From NCBI RefSeq assembly GCF_022179525.1, contig NZ_BPQX01000037.1:124001-188000 (forward strand): a stretch of DNA of 64,000 nucleotides, read 5' to 3'. The position numbers and the translations under genes are program-made. The notes under the pieces are model-generated. The model saw only the letters and a program-made list of their open reading frames with translations, was not told where the DNA came from and did no database searches. This document shows, piece after piece, positions 43,357 through 55,089 of the stretch (positions are counted from its first letter, which is position 1; every line of letters starts with the position of its first letter). This DNA is from Methylobacterium persicinum (GTDB lineage Bacteria; Pseudomonadota; Alphaproteobacteria; Rhizobiales; Beijerinckiaceae).

Positions 43357-45114
43357 GTGGCTTGGGGGCCTGATGGCTGGGGGCCTGACCGCTGGCGACT
43401 CTACCGCTTGCTCGGGCGCGAAGTCGCCCGGAAGGTGCGGGGTGTCGCCGCACGCCTGAGTGCGCCGCCTGCCATCCTGGCACGGGTCCGGGTGGGCGCC
43501 CTGGTGATCGCGCCGCAGGATCTGCGCACCTCGGACGCGACCTTCGCCGACGACATCTATGCCGGCCTGTTCGTGTTCGCCGGACGCTCCCTGGCGGCCG
43601 GGGGCGGCTCCCCCTTCGATTATGCGCCGCCCTCGCCGGAATGGGCGGACGAACTCTATGGGTTCGGCTGGCTGCGACACCTTCGGGCGGCGGATACGGC
43701 CCTGGCTCGGGCGAATGCCCGGAGCTTCGTCTCGGACTTTATCGCCGGTCGGGGCGATCCGGTGCTTGCGCGGCAGACCCCGGTCGCCGCCCGGCGGCTG
43801 ATCTCCTTCCTGTGCCAGTCGCCTTTGGTGCTGGAGGGCGCGGATCACGGCTTCTACGACAGCTTCCTCAAGGCCATCGGCCGGAACGCCCAGCAGCTGG
43901 AGCGCGACCTTCGCCGCGGCGTGCTCCCGTCCTCCCGGCTGAGCGCGGCGGTGGCCCTCTGCTATGCCGGCCTGTGCTGCGACGGCATCCAGTCCATCCT
44001 GCGGCGCGCGACGCGGGTCCTGTCCCGGGAACTCGAACGTCAGATCCTGGCGGATGGCGGGCATCTGTCCCGCAACCCCCGTTTCGGGATGGAACTGCTG
44101 CTCGATCTCCTGCCCCTGCGGCAGGCCTTCCTCAGCCGCTCCGTCGAGCCGCCTGCCGCGCTGTTGGGCGCCATTGACCGGATGCTGCCCCTGCTGCGGC
44201 TGCTGCGCCATCCGGATGCGTCCCTCAGCCACTTCAACGGCATGGGCGCCACGGATGCCGACCACCTCGCCACGCTGCTCGTCTACGACGACACGTTCGG
44301 CCGCCCGATGATGCACGCGCCCAATTCCGGCTACGAGCGGGTGGAGGGCGGACGGGTCGTGCTGACGGCGGATGTCGGCGCCTGCCCACCCTTGCCCTAT
44401 TCGGTGAGCGCCGGGGCGGGGTGCCTGTCCTTCGAGATGTCGAGCGGGCCGCAGCGGATCGTCGTGAATTGCGGGCTGCCGGCGAGCGGCCCCGAGATGC
44501 GCCAGCTCGCCCGCTCCACGGCGGCCCATTCGACGGCCACGATCGCCGACGCCTCGTCCTGCCGGTTCGTCGTCAAGTCCGGCTGGTGGTGGGAACGGCG
44601 GATGAGCGCATGGCTCAATCGCCGCCTCGGGCCGGTGGTGCTCCGGGGGCCCGTGGCCGTCGCCGCCGAGCGGATCGAGGAAGAGGACGGCATCGTGCTC
44701 GCCGCCCGGCACGATGGCTACCTGCAGGAATTCGGCCTCGTGCACGAACGACGCTGGCACCTGTTCTCGTCCGAGGGGCGGCTCGAGGGGCGGGACGCCT
44801 TCGTCCGGCAGGGCAGCGGCTCGAATGTCCGCTTGCCGGGCCGGTCTCGGGGTCATTCCGTGGCGGTACGCTTCCACATCCACCCGGCCATCGCCGTCCG
44901 TAGCGTTCCGGGCGGCATCGAGCTGGCCTCGGCGCTGGGGGAAGTCTGGCTGTTCGACGCCGAGGGGGCGGAGTTGCGCATTGAGGAGAGCGTCTACTTC
45001 GCCGGCTTGAGCGGACCGCGCCGGACGGACCAGATCGTGCTCTACCTCGCCGTGACCGACTCCGCCGAAGTGCGCTGGACCTTCGCCCGCCTCGCCGTGG
45101 CCGCCGGACGCTGA
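43357..45114 (+). CDS. Heparinase II/III family protein
   Basis: This protein of about 585 residues has an all-alpha N-terminal toroid (residues about 30-330, including WGPDRWRLYRLLGREVARKV) and a C-terminal beta-sandwich, as in heparinase II/III-like polysaccharide lyases. The central domain boundary is near FHAPNSGYERVEGG-like residues (here MMHAPNSGYERVEGGRVVL). The substrate is unknown; an anionic glycan is usual. GTG 43357 is preferred because GGAGAA lies just upstream; GTG 43321 is also open. purH follows 105 bases after it. Catalytic residues were not assigned. Confidence 0.82.
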   Translation: MAWGPDGWGPDRWRLYRLLGREVARKVRGVAARLSAPPAILARVRVGALVIAPQDLRTSDATFADDIYAGLFVFAGRSLAAGGGSPFDYAPPSPEWADELYGFGWLRHLRAADTALARANARSFVSDFIAGRGDPVLARQTPVAARRLISFLCQSPLVLEGADHGFYDSFLKAIGRNAQQLERDLRRGVLPSSRLSAAVALCYAGLCCDGIQSILRRATRVLSRELERQILADGGHLSRNPRFGMELLLDLLPLRQAFLSRSVEPPAALLGAIDRMLPLLRLLRHPDASLSHFNGMGATDADHLATLLVYDDTFGRPMMHAPNSGYERVEGGRVVLTADVGACPPLPYSVSAGAGCLSFEMSSGPQRIVVNCGLPASGPEMRQLARSTAAHSTATIADASSCRFVVKSGWWWERRMSAWLNRRLGPVVLRGPVAVAAERIEEEDGIVLAARHDGYLQEFGLVHERRWHLFSSEGRLEGRDAFVRQGSGSNVRLPGRSRGHSVAVRFHIHPAIAVRSVPGGIELASALGEVWLFDAEGAELRIEESVYFAGLSGPRRTDQIVLYLAVTDSAEVRWTFARLAVAAGR

Positions 45115-45180
45115 GGGGCGGCCGCCACCGGGGCGAGGCTGGCCGCACGCGCAAGTTCCGTGTTACCGCGGCGCGACATC

Positions 45181-45220
45181 GAAACTTCGGCACGATCCCA
45201 AAAACTTCGGCACGATTCCA
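45181..45220 (+). repeat. 20-bp tandem duplication before purH
   Basis: Two direct copies, GAAACTTCGGCACGATCCCA and AAAACTTCGGCACGATTCCA, differ at two positions. The second ends at the A of the purH ATG. No purine-rich ribosome-binding site is visible in the duplicated block. Confidence 0.85.
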
Positions 45221-46818
45221 TGACCCACGATCTGGTGCGGGTGTCCCGCGCGCTTCTCTCGGTTTCCGATAAGACCGGCCTCGTCGATTTCGCCCGGGCG
45301 CTTGATAGCCGCGGCATCGGTCTGGTCTCCACCGGCGGGACCTTCAAGACGTTGAAGGATGCCGGCATCCCGGTGATCGAGGTCGCCGAACTGACGGGCT
45401 TCCCGGAGATGATGGACGGGCGGGTCAAGACCCTGCACCCGGCGGTCCACGGCGGGCTGCTCGCGATCCGCGACAACCCGGAACATCAGGCGGCGCTGGC
45501 CGCCCACGGGATCGGCGCCATCGACCTGCTGGTGGTGAACCTCTACCCATTCGAGGCGACCATCGCCGCCGGCAAACCGGAAGCCGACTGCATCGAGAAC
45601 ATCGATATCGGCGGGCCGGCGATGATCCGCGCCGCGGCCAAGAACCATGCCGACGTCGCTGTGGTGACGGATGTGGCCGACTACGCCACGATCCTGGACG
45701 CCCTGTCCGCCGGGGAGGGAGCCCTCACCCTGGACCTGCGCCGCAGGCTCGCGCAGAAGGCCTATACCCGCACGGCGGCCTACGATGCGGCGATCTCCAA
45801 CTGGATGGCCGGGCAATTCGCCGTCGAGGGGCCGCAGCCCTACCGGGCTTTCGGCGGAAGTCTCGCGCAGGGGTTGCGCTACGGCGAGAATCCGCATCAG
45901 GGCGCGGCCTTCTACCGGTCACCCGGCATCCCCCGGGCCGGCGTCGCGACGGCGCGGCAGCTCCAGGGCAAGGAACTGTCCTTCAACAATTTTAACGACA
46001 CGGACGCCGCCTACGAATGCGTCGCCGAGTTCGATCCGGCCCGCAGCGCGGCGGTGGTGATCGTCAAGCACGCCAACCCTTGCGGCGTCGCGGAGGGGGC
46101 GAACCTGCTCGACGCCTATGAGCGGGCTTTGGCTTGCGACCCGGTCTCGGCCTTCGGCGGAATCGTGGCCCTGAATCGGGCGCTCGACGGCGAGGCCGCC
46201 CGCAAGATCGTCGAGATCTTCACCGAGGTCATCATCGCCCCGGAGGCGACGGAGGAGGCCATCGCTATCCTCGCCGCCAAGAAGAATCTGCGCCTGCTGC
46301 TGGCGGGCGGCCTGCCCGACCCCCGGGCGCCCGGCGAGACGGTCCGCACCCTGGCGGGCGGGATGCTTGTCCAGGGCAGGGACGCGATGGTGGTGGACGA
46401 CATGCCGTTGCATGTCGTCACCAAGCGGGCGCCGACGGAGGCCGAGGCCGCCGACATGCGCTTCGCCTACCGGGTGGCCAAGCACGTGAAGTCGAACGCC
46501 ATCGTCTACGCGAAGGACGGCGCGACGGTGGGGATCGGTGCCGGACAGATGTCACGGGTGGATTCCTCGCGGATCGCCGCCTGGAAGGCCCGGGAGGGCG
46601 CCGACCGGCTCGGCCTCGCCGACAGCCTCGCCAAGGGTGCGGTGGTGGCGTCCGACGCCTTCTTCCCGTTCGCCGACGGTCTGCTCGCCGCCGCCGAAGC
46701 GGGCGCCAAGGCGGTGATCCAGCCGGGCGGCTCCATGCGCGACGCCGAGGTGATCGCCGCCGCCGACGAGGCCGGGCTGGCGATGGTGTTCACCGGTCAC
46801 CGGCATTTCCGGCACTGA
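45220..46818 (+). CDS. purH: Bifunctional AICAR formyltransferase / IMP cyclohydrolase
   Basis: This 532-residue enzyme catalyses the last two steps of purine synthesis. The cyclohydrolase N-terminal domain shows [50 protein letters not shown] and [12 protein letters not shown]. The transformylase domain has [41 protein letters not shown], and [21 protein letters not shown] 45220 is used; upstream in-frame TTG 45160 has no coding character. Length and motifs are normal. A strong terminator follows, and the actP gene is convergent. Confidence 0.96.
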   Translation: MTHDLVRVSRALLSVSDKTGLVDFARALDSRGIGLVSTGGTFKTLKDAGIPVIEVAELTGFPEMMDGRVKTLHPAVHGGLLAIRDNPEHQAALAAHGIGAIDLLVVNLYPFEATIAAGKPEADCIENIDIGGPAMIRAAAKNHADVAVVTDVADYATILDALSAGEGALTLDLRRRLAQKAYTRTAAYDAAISNWMAGQFAVEGPQPYRAFGGSLAQGLRYGENPHQGAAFYRSPGIPRAGVATARQLQGKELSFNNFNDTDAAYECVAEFDPARSAAVVIVKHANPCGVAEGANLLDAYERALACDPVSAFGGIVALNRALDGEAARKIVEIFTEVIIAPEATEEAIAILAAKKNLRLLLAGGLPDPRAPGETVRTLAGGMLVQGRDAMVVDDMPLHVVTKRAPTEAEAADMRFAYRVAKHVKSNAIVYAKDGATVGIGAGQMSRVDSSRIAAWKAREGADRLGLADSLAKGAVVASDAFFPFADGLLAAAEAGAKAVIQPGGSMRDAEVIAAADEAGLAMVFTGHRHFRH

Positions 46819-46895
46819 CCGTCGGCGCGAGAGGTCGAGCCCTCGATCTCTCCCCGTCATTGCTTAGCTGCACTCGCCGTGACGCCAAATGAAAT

Positions 46896-46922
46896 GGGGC
46901 GCGGCTCTCGCCGCGCCCCTTT
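46896..46922. terminator. Terminator between purH and actP
   Basis: GGGGCGCGGC (46896-46905) pairs perfectly with GCCGCGCCCC (46910-46919) around TCTC, followed by TTT on the purH side. It probably works for both convergent genes. Confidence 0.85.
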
Positions 46923-46946
46923 CCGTTCGTTGGATCGTCGGACCGG

Positions 46947-48638
46947 TCAGTGGGCGTGAACGCCCGACGCACCGATGCCGGTTTCGGAGCGCACGAACTG
47001 GGCCTCGAAGGCCGCCCGTTCGCGCTGGGCCCGGCGCGAGTTGTCCATCAGCGACACCACCCAGATGGTCGCGAAGGCCAGCGGCATCGAGAACAGAGCC
47101 GGGTTGTCGTACGGGAACAGCGCCACGGGATGCCCGAAGGTCGTGACCCAGACCGCCTTCGACAGCACCACCATTGCCACCGCCGCCACCAGTCCGACGA
47201 GGCCTCCGATCAGGGCACCCCAGGTCGTCGTGCCGCGCCAGAGGATCGACATCGCCAGGACCGGGAAGTTGCAGCTCGCCGCCACCGAGAAGGCCAGCCC
47301 GACCATGAAGGCGACATTCTGGTTCTCGAAGATGTAGCCGAGGACGATGGCGAGGATGCCGATGACCACGGCGGCGATCTTCGACAGGTTGACCTCATGC
47401 TTTTCGGTGGTGCGCCCACGGGCGATCACCTGGGCATAGAGATCGTGGCTGACCGCCGAAGCGCCGGCGAGCGTGAGGCCCGCCACCACCGCGAGGATCG
47501 TCGCGAAGGCCACCGCCGAGATGAAGCCCAGGAAGTACGGGCCGCCGACCGCGTTGGCGAGGTTCACGGCGACCATGTTGGTGCCGCCGATCATGTCCTT
47601 CAGCTTGTCGAAGGTACCCGCCGCGCCGAGCTTGAAGTAGCTCGGGTCCGACATCAGCAGGGCGATGCCGCCGAAGCCGATGATGAAGGTGAGGATGTAG
47701 AAGTAGCCGATCAGGCCGGTGGCGTAGAACACCGACTTGCGGGCCGCCTGGGCATCCGACACCGTGAAGAACCGCATCAGGATGTGCGGCAGGCCGGCGG
47801 TGCCGAACATCAGGCCGACGCCGAGCGAGATCGCCTCGATCGGGTTCGACACGAGGCCGCCCGGCGCCATGATCGCCTCACCCTTCGGGTGGACGTCGAC
47901 GGCCTTCTTGAACAGCACTTCCGGGTTAAAGCCGTAGGAGTAGAGCACGGCGCCGGCCATGAAGGTCGCGCCGCCGAGCAGCAGGCACGCCTTGATCACC
48001 TGCACCCAGGTGGTGGCCTTCATGCCGCCGAACGCCACGTAGACGATCATCAACACGCCGACGATCACTACCGCGTAGAGGTAGGGAAGGCCGAAGAGCA
48101 GCTGGATGAGCTTCCCGGCGCCGACCATCTGGGCGATCAGATAGAATGCGACCACCACGAGGGTGCCGACCGCCGAGATGATGCGGATCGAGGTCTGATC
48201 GAGGCGGAAGCTCGCCACGTCGGCGAAGGTGAACTTGCCGAGGTTGCGCAGCCGCTCCGCGATGAGGAACAGCACGATCGGCCAGCCGACGAGGAAGCCC
48301 GTCGAGTAGATCAGCCCGTCGAACCCGGAGGTGTAGACGAGGCCGGAGATCCCGAGGAACGAGGCCGCCGACATGTAGTCGCCCGCGATGGCGAGCGCGT
48401 TGGTGCCGGCCGAGATCCCGCCGCCGGCGGCGTAGAAGTCCGCCGCGGACTTGGTGCCCTTGGCGGCCTTGTAGGTGATGCCCAGCGTCAGCAGCACGAA
48501 GAACAGGAACATGCCGATGGCCGGCCAGTTCGTGGCCGATTGCTGGACGGCGCCGAGGTCCGGCCCCGCGGCATAGGCCGCCGTCGCCGCGATGGCGGCC
48601 AGCGTCAGGCCCAGGAGGAGGGGAGCGCTGCGCATCAC
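46947..48638 (-). CDS. actP: Cation/acetate symporter
   Basis: This 563-residue sodium:solute symporter family protein has about 13 membrane helices and takes up acetate and similar short-chain acids. After a signal-like N-terminus come [80 protein letters not shown] and [20 protein letters not shown], all characteristic of ActP/YjcG. Its ATG overlaps the stop of the DUF485 gene (ATGA). With DUF485 and acs it forms the acetate uptake and activation operon. Confidence 0.95.
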   Translation of the reverse strand: MMRSAPLLLGLTLAAIAATAAYAAGPDLGAVQQSATNWPAIGMFLFFVLLTLGITYKAAKGTKSAADFYAAGGGISAGTNALAIAGDYMSAASFLGISGLVYTSGFDGLIYSTGFLVGWPIVLFLIAERLRNLGKFTFADVASFRLDQTSIRIISAVGTLVVVAFYLIAQMVGAGKLIQLLFGLPYLYAVVIVGVLMIVYVAFGGMKATTWVQVIKACLLLGGATFMAGAVLYSYGFNPEVLFKKAVDVHPKGEAIMAPGGLVSNPIEAISLGVGLMFGTAGLPHILMRFFTVSDAQAARKSVFYATGLIGYFYILTFIIGFGGIALLMSDPSYFKLGAAGTFDKLKDMIGGTNMVAVNLANAVGGPYFLGFISAVAFATILAVVAGLTLAGASAVSHDLYAQVIARGRTTEKHEVNLSKIAAVVIGILAIVLGYIFENQNVAFMVGLAFSVAASCNFPVLAMSILWRGTTTWGALIGGLVGLVAAVAMVVLSKAVWVTTFGHPVALFPYDNPALFSMPLAFATIWVVSLMDNSRRAQRERAAFEAQFVRSETGIGASGVHAH

Positions 48639-49009
48639 CGGCCGACCTTCCGCTGGAGGGCGTCGCTCAGGGCGTCGAAGCGCGTGTTGGCGCGGGCGAC
48701 GTAGATGCCGGTGAGCATGAAGGCGAAGAGGATCACGAAGACCCCGAGGAACAGGCCCAGCGATGCGGTACCCCCGCCGACCTTGATCGCCATCACCGAC
48801 TTGTCGAAGGCGATAAGGCCGATGAAGCCGAAATAGACCACCAGCATCAGGCCGGTGAGAATCCAGCCGAACCGCGTGCGCTCATGGACGAGTTGCTGAA
48901 ACTCGGGTGTCCGCGCGATGCGTTCGAGTTGCGGGTCGACGGCATCGACGCCCGCTTTTCCCAGGGGCGTCACCCGCGCCCCAAGACTTCCAACCCCAGA
49001 CCCGCTCAT
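48635..49009 (-). CDS. DUF485 membrane protein (YjcH-like)
   Basis: From ATG 49009 (GGAGGACAAGACG upstream) this 124-residue protein has a polar N-terminus and two membrane helices ([20 protein letters not shown] and [20 protein letters not shown]), the DUF485 arrangement with [17 protein letters not shown] before the first helix and [10 protein letters not shown] after the second. DUF485 proteins accompany ActP, and their role is unknown. The ATG upstream at 49096 is not used. Confidence 0.92.
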   Translation of the reverse strand: MSGSGVGSLGARVTPLGKAGVDAVDPQLERIARTPEFQQLVHERTRFGWILTGLMLVVYFGFIGLIAFDKSVMAIKVGGGTASLGLFLGVFVILFAFMLTGIYVARANTRFDALSDALQRKVGR

Positions 49010-49146
49010 CGTCTTGTCCTCCCCGAAAGCCTCTTCCGGCCTTCCACTGCATTGCCAAGATTTGTCTTGGATCTTGTTGTTCGTGGGGGCAGCCACCGGG
49101 TTGGCGCCTGCCCCGTCCCGTCATTCCGCCTTGCGGCGGTCTCGGA

Positions 49147-51093
<1,947 letters not shown>

Positions 51094-51382
51094 GGTGTTT
51101 CATCCCTGTTTTGGTGGCCCGATCGTATCGCGGTTCACACCGCGCAGCCAGGACTTCCAAAGTCGTGTAGCGCCATGACGGCGACGTCGATAACCCCGAG
51201 TCGCCGCCTGCGCAAAAGAACCAGTCGCGTTCGGATTAAGTTGAGCGCAATGGAACTGTGATGAACGTCGCATTGCCGCTCTGTCAAGCAGCCGTTTCTC
51301 GCGAAACCACCTGATGGCCCTCACATTTCGCCCGGTCCGGGACTTGCGCTGACAAACCCGCCCTCTTGTCTCGCGGGGACTG

Positions 51383-53836
51383 TCAGGCCCGGGCGTTGCG
51401 CCGGGCCGGCAGGAGGATCTCGACCAGCATTCCCTCCTCGCCCCGGCCGGCGAGGCGCAGGCGCCCGCCATTGGCTTGAACAAGGGCCCGCGGGAGGGCG
51501 AGGCGAAGATCTTCCTCCGCTGTGCCCGGCTCGATCCCGTCCTGCGCCGGGCTGCCGTCGCGGACCCGCAGGGCGACTTCCGCAGCCTCGCCCGTGCCGG
51601 TCGAGACGATAACCTGACCGCCGGCGACCGACCGGCGGATCGCATGTTCGATGACGAGGGATGCGGCCCGGCGGACGCTGGGCTCATCCACTTCAAGCTC
51701 GGCGAGGTCGGCCGAGAAGCTCGTCCGAAGGACGATCCTGCCGCGGGCGGCCTCCGTCTGGAGCACCGAGACGCAGCCGGCGACGACCTCGTTGAGGGCC
51801 AGGGGGCGGGGATGGAGGTCGATCTGCCCCGACTCGATGGCGGCGAGATCGCTCAGCTCCGCCATGCGCTCGACGATCCGCTCCCCCGCATCCCGGATGT
51901 CGGACAGGCAGGCCCGGTAGCGCAGGTCGCCGAGGGCGCCGAACCGCTCTTCGAGCATCGAATGGGTCAACTGAAGGATGGCGTTGACCGGCTCCCGCAA
52001 TTCACGGTTCAGTCGCTGCAGGCTCAAGGCGCGGGGGGGCGCTTCGCTCCGTCCCTGGGACGGAGTGCTCCCGCTGGCGGGCTCGGGCAGCCGGTGGAGG
52101 ACGGCGACCCGGTGACCGTCCGCCCGGGGCGGAGCGAGGGAGACCGTCATGGCCCGGCCCTTCGCGAGGATGGCGGCCGGCGCCTCTCCGCCGGCCAGAG
52201 CCGCCGCCAGGGGGCCGGCACTGCCGGCGTCGAAGAGGCCGGCGAAGTCGCTGCCGACCAGCTCCGCGGGGCTACCCCCGAGGCAGGAAGCGGCGGCGCG
52301 GTTCAACGTCACGACGCGGCCCTGGCCGTCGATGGTCACGACGCCGGCCTGGAGGGCATCCAGGGCGGCCTCCGCCCCGATGGCCCGCCCGGCCTGGACC
52401 TCGCGGGCGAGACGCTCGGCGGCGAGTTCCCGCCGGGGATCGGACTCGTCGAGGATGCGAAGGAGCAGGATGGCGGCGGGGCCGCCCTCCCACGCACAGA
52501 TCCCGCGGGTGATCTCCACCGGCCGCGCCGCGCCGCTGGCGGTGCCGATGGCGGCTTCGTGGGAGAGGCCACTGCGGAAATTCGGTGCTCCGCCGGGGAA
52601 GATGGCGTCCATCCCCGCCCCGCGGAGATCGTCGAGACCGGCAAACCGCGTCAGGTCGAGGAAGGGGCGGTTCGCGGCCAGGATCGCCGTGCCCCGGTGG
52701 ACGAGGGCGGCCATCGGCAGGCCGTCGAGCAGGCCGACCGAGCCATCGCCCTCGGGCGAAGCGGCCGACGCGGGCAGGTCCCCCCGCAGGCCCGGGAAGG
52801 GCGTGACCGAGCCCTCCGGCCGGGTACCGGCCGGCTGGCCGTCGAGGGAGTCTTCGTCGCCCGCATAGCGCGCGCCGAGGGCGCGGGCGATCTCGCGAAA
52901 GGCCGCGTGCTCGTCGGTGGAGAGGGTTGTCTCCGCCGCCGCGTCCTCGTCCTCGTCCGACGCGAAGGCGAGAAGGTCGGCATCGATCGGCGCGGACACA
53001 GCCTCTTCACGGCCGATGGCCCGTATCACCCCGAACCCCTCGAAGCCGCGGAACTCCCTGCCCTCGCGCCCGGCCGGTGCGCCCGACACCTCGGCCTGGA
53101 TCGTCAGATCGCCCAAGCGGAAGCTGACCGGCACCCGGCGGAAGGTCCGCCGGCTCGCCAGGGCTGCGGCGATGGGCGCGATGCCGGGCTCGGCGTGGTG
53201 CCCCGCCAGGGTCGTCCAGTCTTGTCCGGTAAGGCCGGCGAGGGCGCCGGTCAGATGGGTGAGAACCGATCCATCGTCGCTGCGCCAGAGGAACCGGTCG
53301 CCCTCCCGCGGGACGTTCGGCGCCGGCTCAGCGGCGACGGGCTCCGCCGCCGGCATGACGGGGGAGGGGAGCGGCGTCGCCGTCGTGGGCACCGTCTGCG
53401 TCATCCGCACGGGTGCCGACCGCGGTAGGGACAGCGGGCCGGAGGGGGCGGCGAGGAACACACGCCTGCCCTCGGCGTCGCCGGCGCAGGATACCAGGAA
53501 GACGGAGGGCGGGGCGATCCGGCGGGGGTCGAGGCGCAGGCGCACGAGGCGATGACCGCCCTCGGCCGGGCAGGCGGCGGCGAGCTGGCGCACGACGGCC
53601 CGGCTGTCGAGGCCCGTCAGCACGTCGGCGAGGCGGGCGGCGGCCGGCGAGGCATGCCGCACCCTGCCGTCTCCGGCATCGAGCACGAGGTATGTCCCGC
53701 TCCCGTCTTGGACGACGGCCGCGAGCGCCGGCTCGCGCCCCCAGAGCGCGAAGGCCGGAGCGAGGCTCCCGACGTCGCCGCCGTCCCGCGATGTGCTGTC
53801 GGTGTGCAAGTCCCGCGACTCCGCTCCCGCCTTCAA
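51383..53836 (-). CDS. PAS-domain protein related to histidine kinases, phospho-acceptor histidine absent
   Basis: This 817-residue protein has a long N-terminal part with at least two PAS-like domains (about residues 365-440, GLPMAALVHRGTAILAANRP, and 490-570, LDALQAGVVTIDGQGRVVTL). A HisKA-like helix pair follows at about 600-670, then a HATPase-like domain. The H-box reads RLNRELREPVNAIL, with arginine at residue 611 where histidine is expected (codon CGT, 52004-52006). The N-box (SLVIEHAIRRSVAGG) and G-boxes (VRDGSPAQDG, then ALPRALVQANGGRLRL) lack normal asparagine and glycine residues. It probably does not autophosphorylate and may act as a scaffold or allosteric sensor. The target is unknown. 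Confidence 0.85.
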   Translation of the reverse strand: MKAGAESRDLHTDSTSRDGGDVGSLAPAFALWGREPALAAVVQDGSGTYLVLDAGDGRVRHASPAAARLADVLTGLDSRAVVRQLAAACPAEGGHRLVRLRLDPRRIAPPSVFLVSCAGDAEGRRVFLAAPSGPLSLPRSAPVRMTQTVPTTATPLPSPVMPAAEPVAAEPAPNVPREGDRFLWRSDDGSVLTHLTGALAGLTGQDWTTLAGHHAEPGIAPIAAALASRRTFRRVPVSFRLGDLTIQAEVSGAPAGREGREFRGFEGFGVIRAIGREEAVSAPIDADLLAFASDEDEDAAAETTLSTDEHAAFREIARALGARYAGDEDSLDGQPAGTRPEGSVTPFPGLRGDLPASAASPEGDGSVGLLDGLPMAALVHRGTAILAANRPFLDLTRFAGLDDLRGAGMDAIFPGGAPNFRSGLSHEAAIGTASGAARPVEITRGICAWEGGPAAILLLRILDESDPRRELAAERLAREVQAGRAIGAEAALDALQAGVVTIDGQGRVVTLNRAAASCLGGSPAELVGSDFAGLFDAGSAGPLAAALAGGEAPAAILAKGRAMTVSLAPPRADGHRVAVLHRLPEPASGSTPSQGRSEAPPRALSLQRLNRELREPVNAILQLTHSMLEERFGALGDLRYRACLSDIRDAGERIVERMAELSDLAAIESGQIDLHPRPLALNEVVAGCVSVLQTEAARGRIVLRTSFSADLAELEVDEPSVRRAASLVIEHAIRRSVAGGQVIVSTGTGEAAEVALRVRDGSPAQDGIEPGTAEEDLRLALPRALVQANGGRLRLAGRGEEGMLVEILLPARRNARA

Positions 53837-53987
53837 GGGCCCGCCAAGCGAGGCGAGCTTGTGATTGGCTCTCTTTCTTAACCCGAAGTCCCGTGAATGG
53901 CTGGACTCCAGGGCAGAGCGTCACACGTTTACGTCATGTCAACCTTAATGCCGGCGGCGCGGGTGGCATATGGCTGCGAATCGATTA

Positions 53988-54002
53988 TTGTGCAGTGCAC
54001 AA
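53988..54002 (+). promoter_or_regulatory. Perfect palindrome upstream of phasin, candidate PhaR operator
   Basis: TTGTGCA-G-TGCACAA is a 15-bp perfect palindrome 36 bases before the phasin ATG. It contains TGC-AGT-GCA, matching the TGC-N3-GCA type of site bound by PhaR repressors of phasin genes. Confidence 0.5.
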
Positions 54003-54038
54003 CGCGCCATCAACAGCCGCTAATGAGAGGACGGCCAC

Positions 54039-54527
54039 ATGAGCAACACTCCGAACTACGAAGTTCCGACCGAGATGCGCGAATTCGCCGAGAAGAGCGT
54101 CGACCAAGCGCGCAAGGCGTTTGACAGCTTCATGGGCGCCGCGCGCCGCACGGCCGACACCGTCCAGGGTTCTGCGGAACTCGCCCGCAACAACGCGGAG
54201 AGCGCCTCGGCTCGCGGTTTCGAGTATGCCGAGCAGAACGTCAACGCGGCGTTCGACTTCGCCAAGCGCCTCGTGCGTGCGAAGGACGTGCAGGAGGCGA
54301 TGCAGCTCCAGGCTGATTTCGTCCGCAGCCAGTTCGCGGCGATGCAGTCCCAGGCCAAGGAGTTCAGCGGCCTCGCGCAGAGCGCGATGCAGCAGGGCGC
54401 CGAGCGTGCCAAGTCGGCGATGCAGCAGGGTGCCGACGAGGCCCGCAAGGCCATGGAGCACGGCCGCGACGCTGCCAACCAGACCGTCGAGAACGCCCAG
54501 GAAGCGGCGGACCGCGCCACCCACTGA
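54039..54527 (+). CDS. Phasin family protein
   Basis: This 162-residue amphipathic helical protein begins MSNTPNYEVPTEMREFAEKS and contains VDQARKAFDSFMGAARRTAD, FDFAKRLVRAKDVQEAMQLQ and FVRSQFAAMQSQAKEFSGLA, the Phasin_2 pattern. Its tail is Ala/Gln-rich with repeated SAMQQGAERAK and SAMQQGADEARK units. Phasins coat polyhydroxyalkanoate granules and control their size. A strong terminator follows, and a TGC-type palindrome is present in the promoter region. Confidence 0.93.
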   Translation: MSNTPNYEVPTEMREFAEKSVDQARKAFDSFMGAARRTADTVQGSAELARNNAESASARGFEYAEQNVNAAFDFAKRLVRAKDVQEAMQLQADFVRSQFAAMQSQAKEFSGLAQSAMQQGAERAKSAMQQGADEARKAMEHGRDAANQTVENAQEAADRATH

Positions 54528-54575
54528 TCCGCACCAGCGGATCCGCGTGCAGAGGTCGGTCGGACCGGCCCCATC

Positions 54576-54611
54576 GGCCCGCCCCCGTCAGGGGCGGGCC
54601 GTCTCGTTTTT
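54576..54611 (+). terminator. Terminator of the phasin gene
   Basis: GGCCCGCCCC (54576-54585) pairs with GGGGCGGGCC (54591-54600) around CGTCA, followed by GTCTCG and TTTTT. Confidence 0.8.
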
Positions 54612-54677
54612 GCCCCCATTCGCCCCGACAGCGACGCGGCGGGGCCCACCGGGCCCGGAAGGAACGGGAGTTCGACG

Positions 54678-55028
54678 ATGAACGGAAACCGTGACGGAGG
54701 GCGCCGGCCTACCCGGATGCTGCGACTCGCGACCATCGCCCTGGCGCTCGCCGGATCCGCCACGGCGGCCGGCGCACAGTATTACGAGGGCCCGCGCGGC
54801 GGCTACGGCGGCCCCGCCTACGAGGAGCAGGACTATCCGCCGCCCCGTCGGCGGGTGGTACGTGAGGCCGGCTACAATTGCGAAGCTGTGCAGCGGGGCC
54901 TGACCGGGCCGCGCCCGTATTCCTGCCCCCTGCCGGGGCCGCGCCCCCTGGGCGCCCGGTGCTTCTGCGATCTGCCGATTGCCTCATTCAGCCCGGCCCA
55001 GACCGCCGTCGGGCACGTGGTCCCCTAA
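54678..55028 (+). CDS. Small secreted Gly/Pro/Tyr-rich protein of unknown function
   Basis: This 116-residue protein has a basic N-terminus and a hydrophobic signal segment (LRLATIALALAGSATAAGAQ, cleavage after GAQ or AGA). It then has a Tyr/Gly/Pro-rich stretch (YYEGPRGGYGGPAYEEQDYP) and a C-terminal half with four cysteines in YNCEAVQRGL, YSCPLPGP and ARCFCDLP. A comparable small exported class is seen in Hyphomicrobiales, but no family is named. It lies between the phasin and the convergent L,D-transpeptidase. Confidence 0.7.
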   Translation: MNGNRDGGRRPTRMLRLATIALALAGSATAAGAQYYEGPRGGYGGPAYEEQDYPPPRRRVVREAGYNCEAVQRGLTGPRPYSCPLPGPRPLGARCFCDLPIASFSPAQTAVGHVVP

Positions 55029-55032
55029 CGCG

Positions 55033-55066
55033 AACGCCCTGCCCGGCAGGTGCCGGGCAGGGCGTT
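55033..55066. terminator. 16-bp perfect hairpin between convergent genes
   Basis: AACGCCCTGCCCGGCA (55033-55048) is exactly complementary to TGCCGGGCAGGGCGTT (55051-55066) with a 2-base gap. No T-tract follows, but the position suggests a bidirectional terminator for the secreted-protein gene and the L,D-transpeptidase gene. Confidence 0.65.
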
Positions 55067-55089
55067 GCATCGTTCCGATTGGGGCGCGA

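Noticed and set aside
46855-46885. CCCCGTCATTGCTTAGCTG as a fourth copy of the palindromic repeat
   Set aside because: Only a few positions match and the second arm is not conserved; left as a degenerate resemblance.
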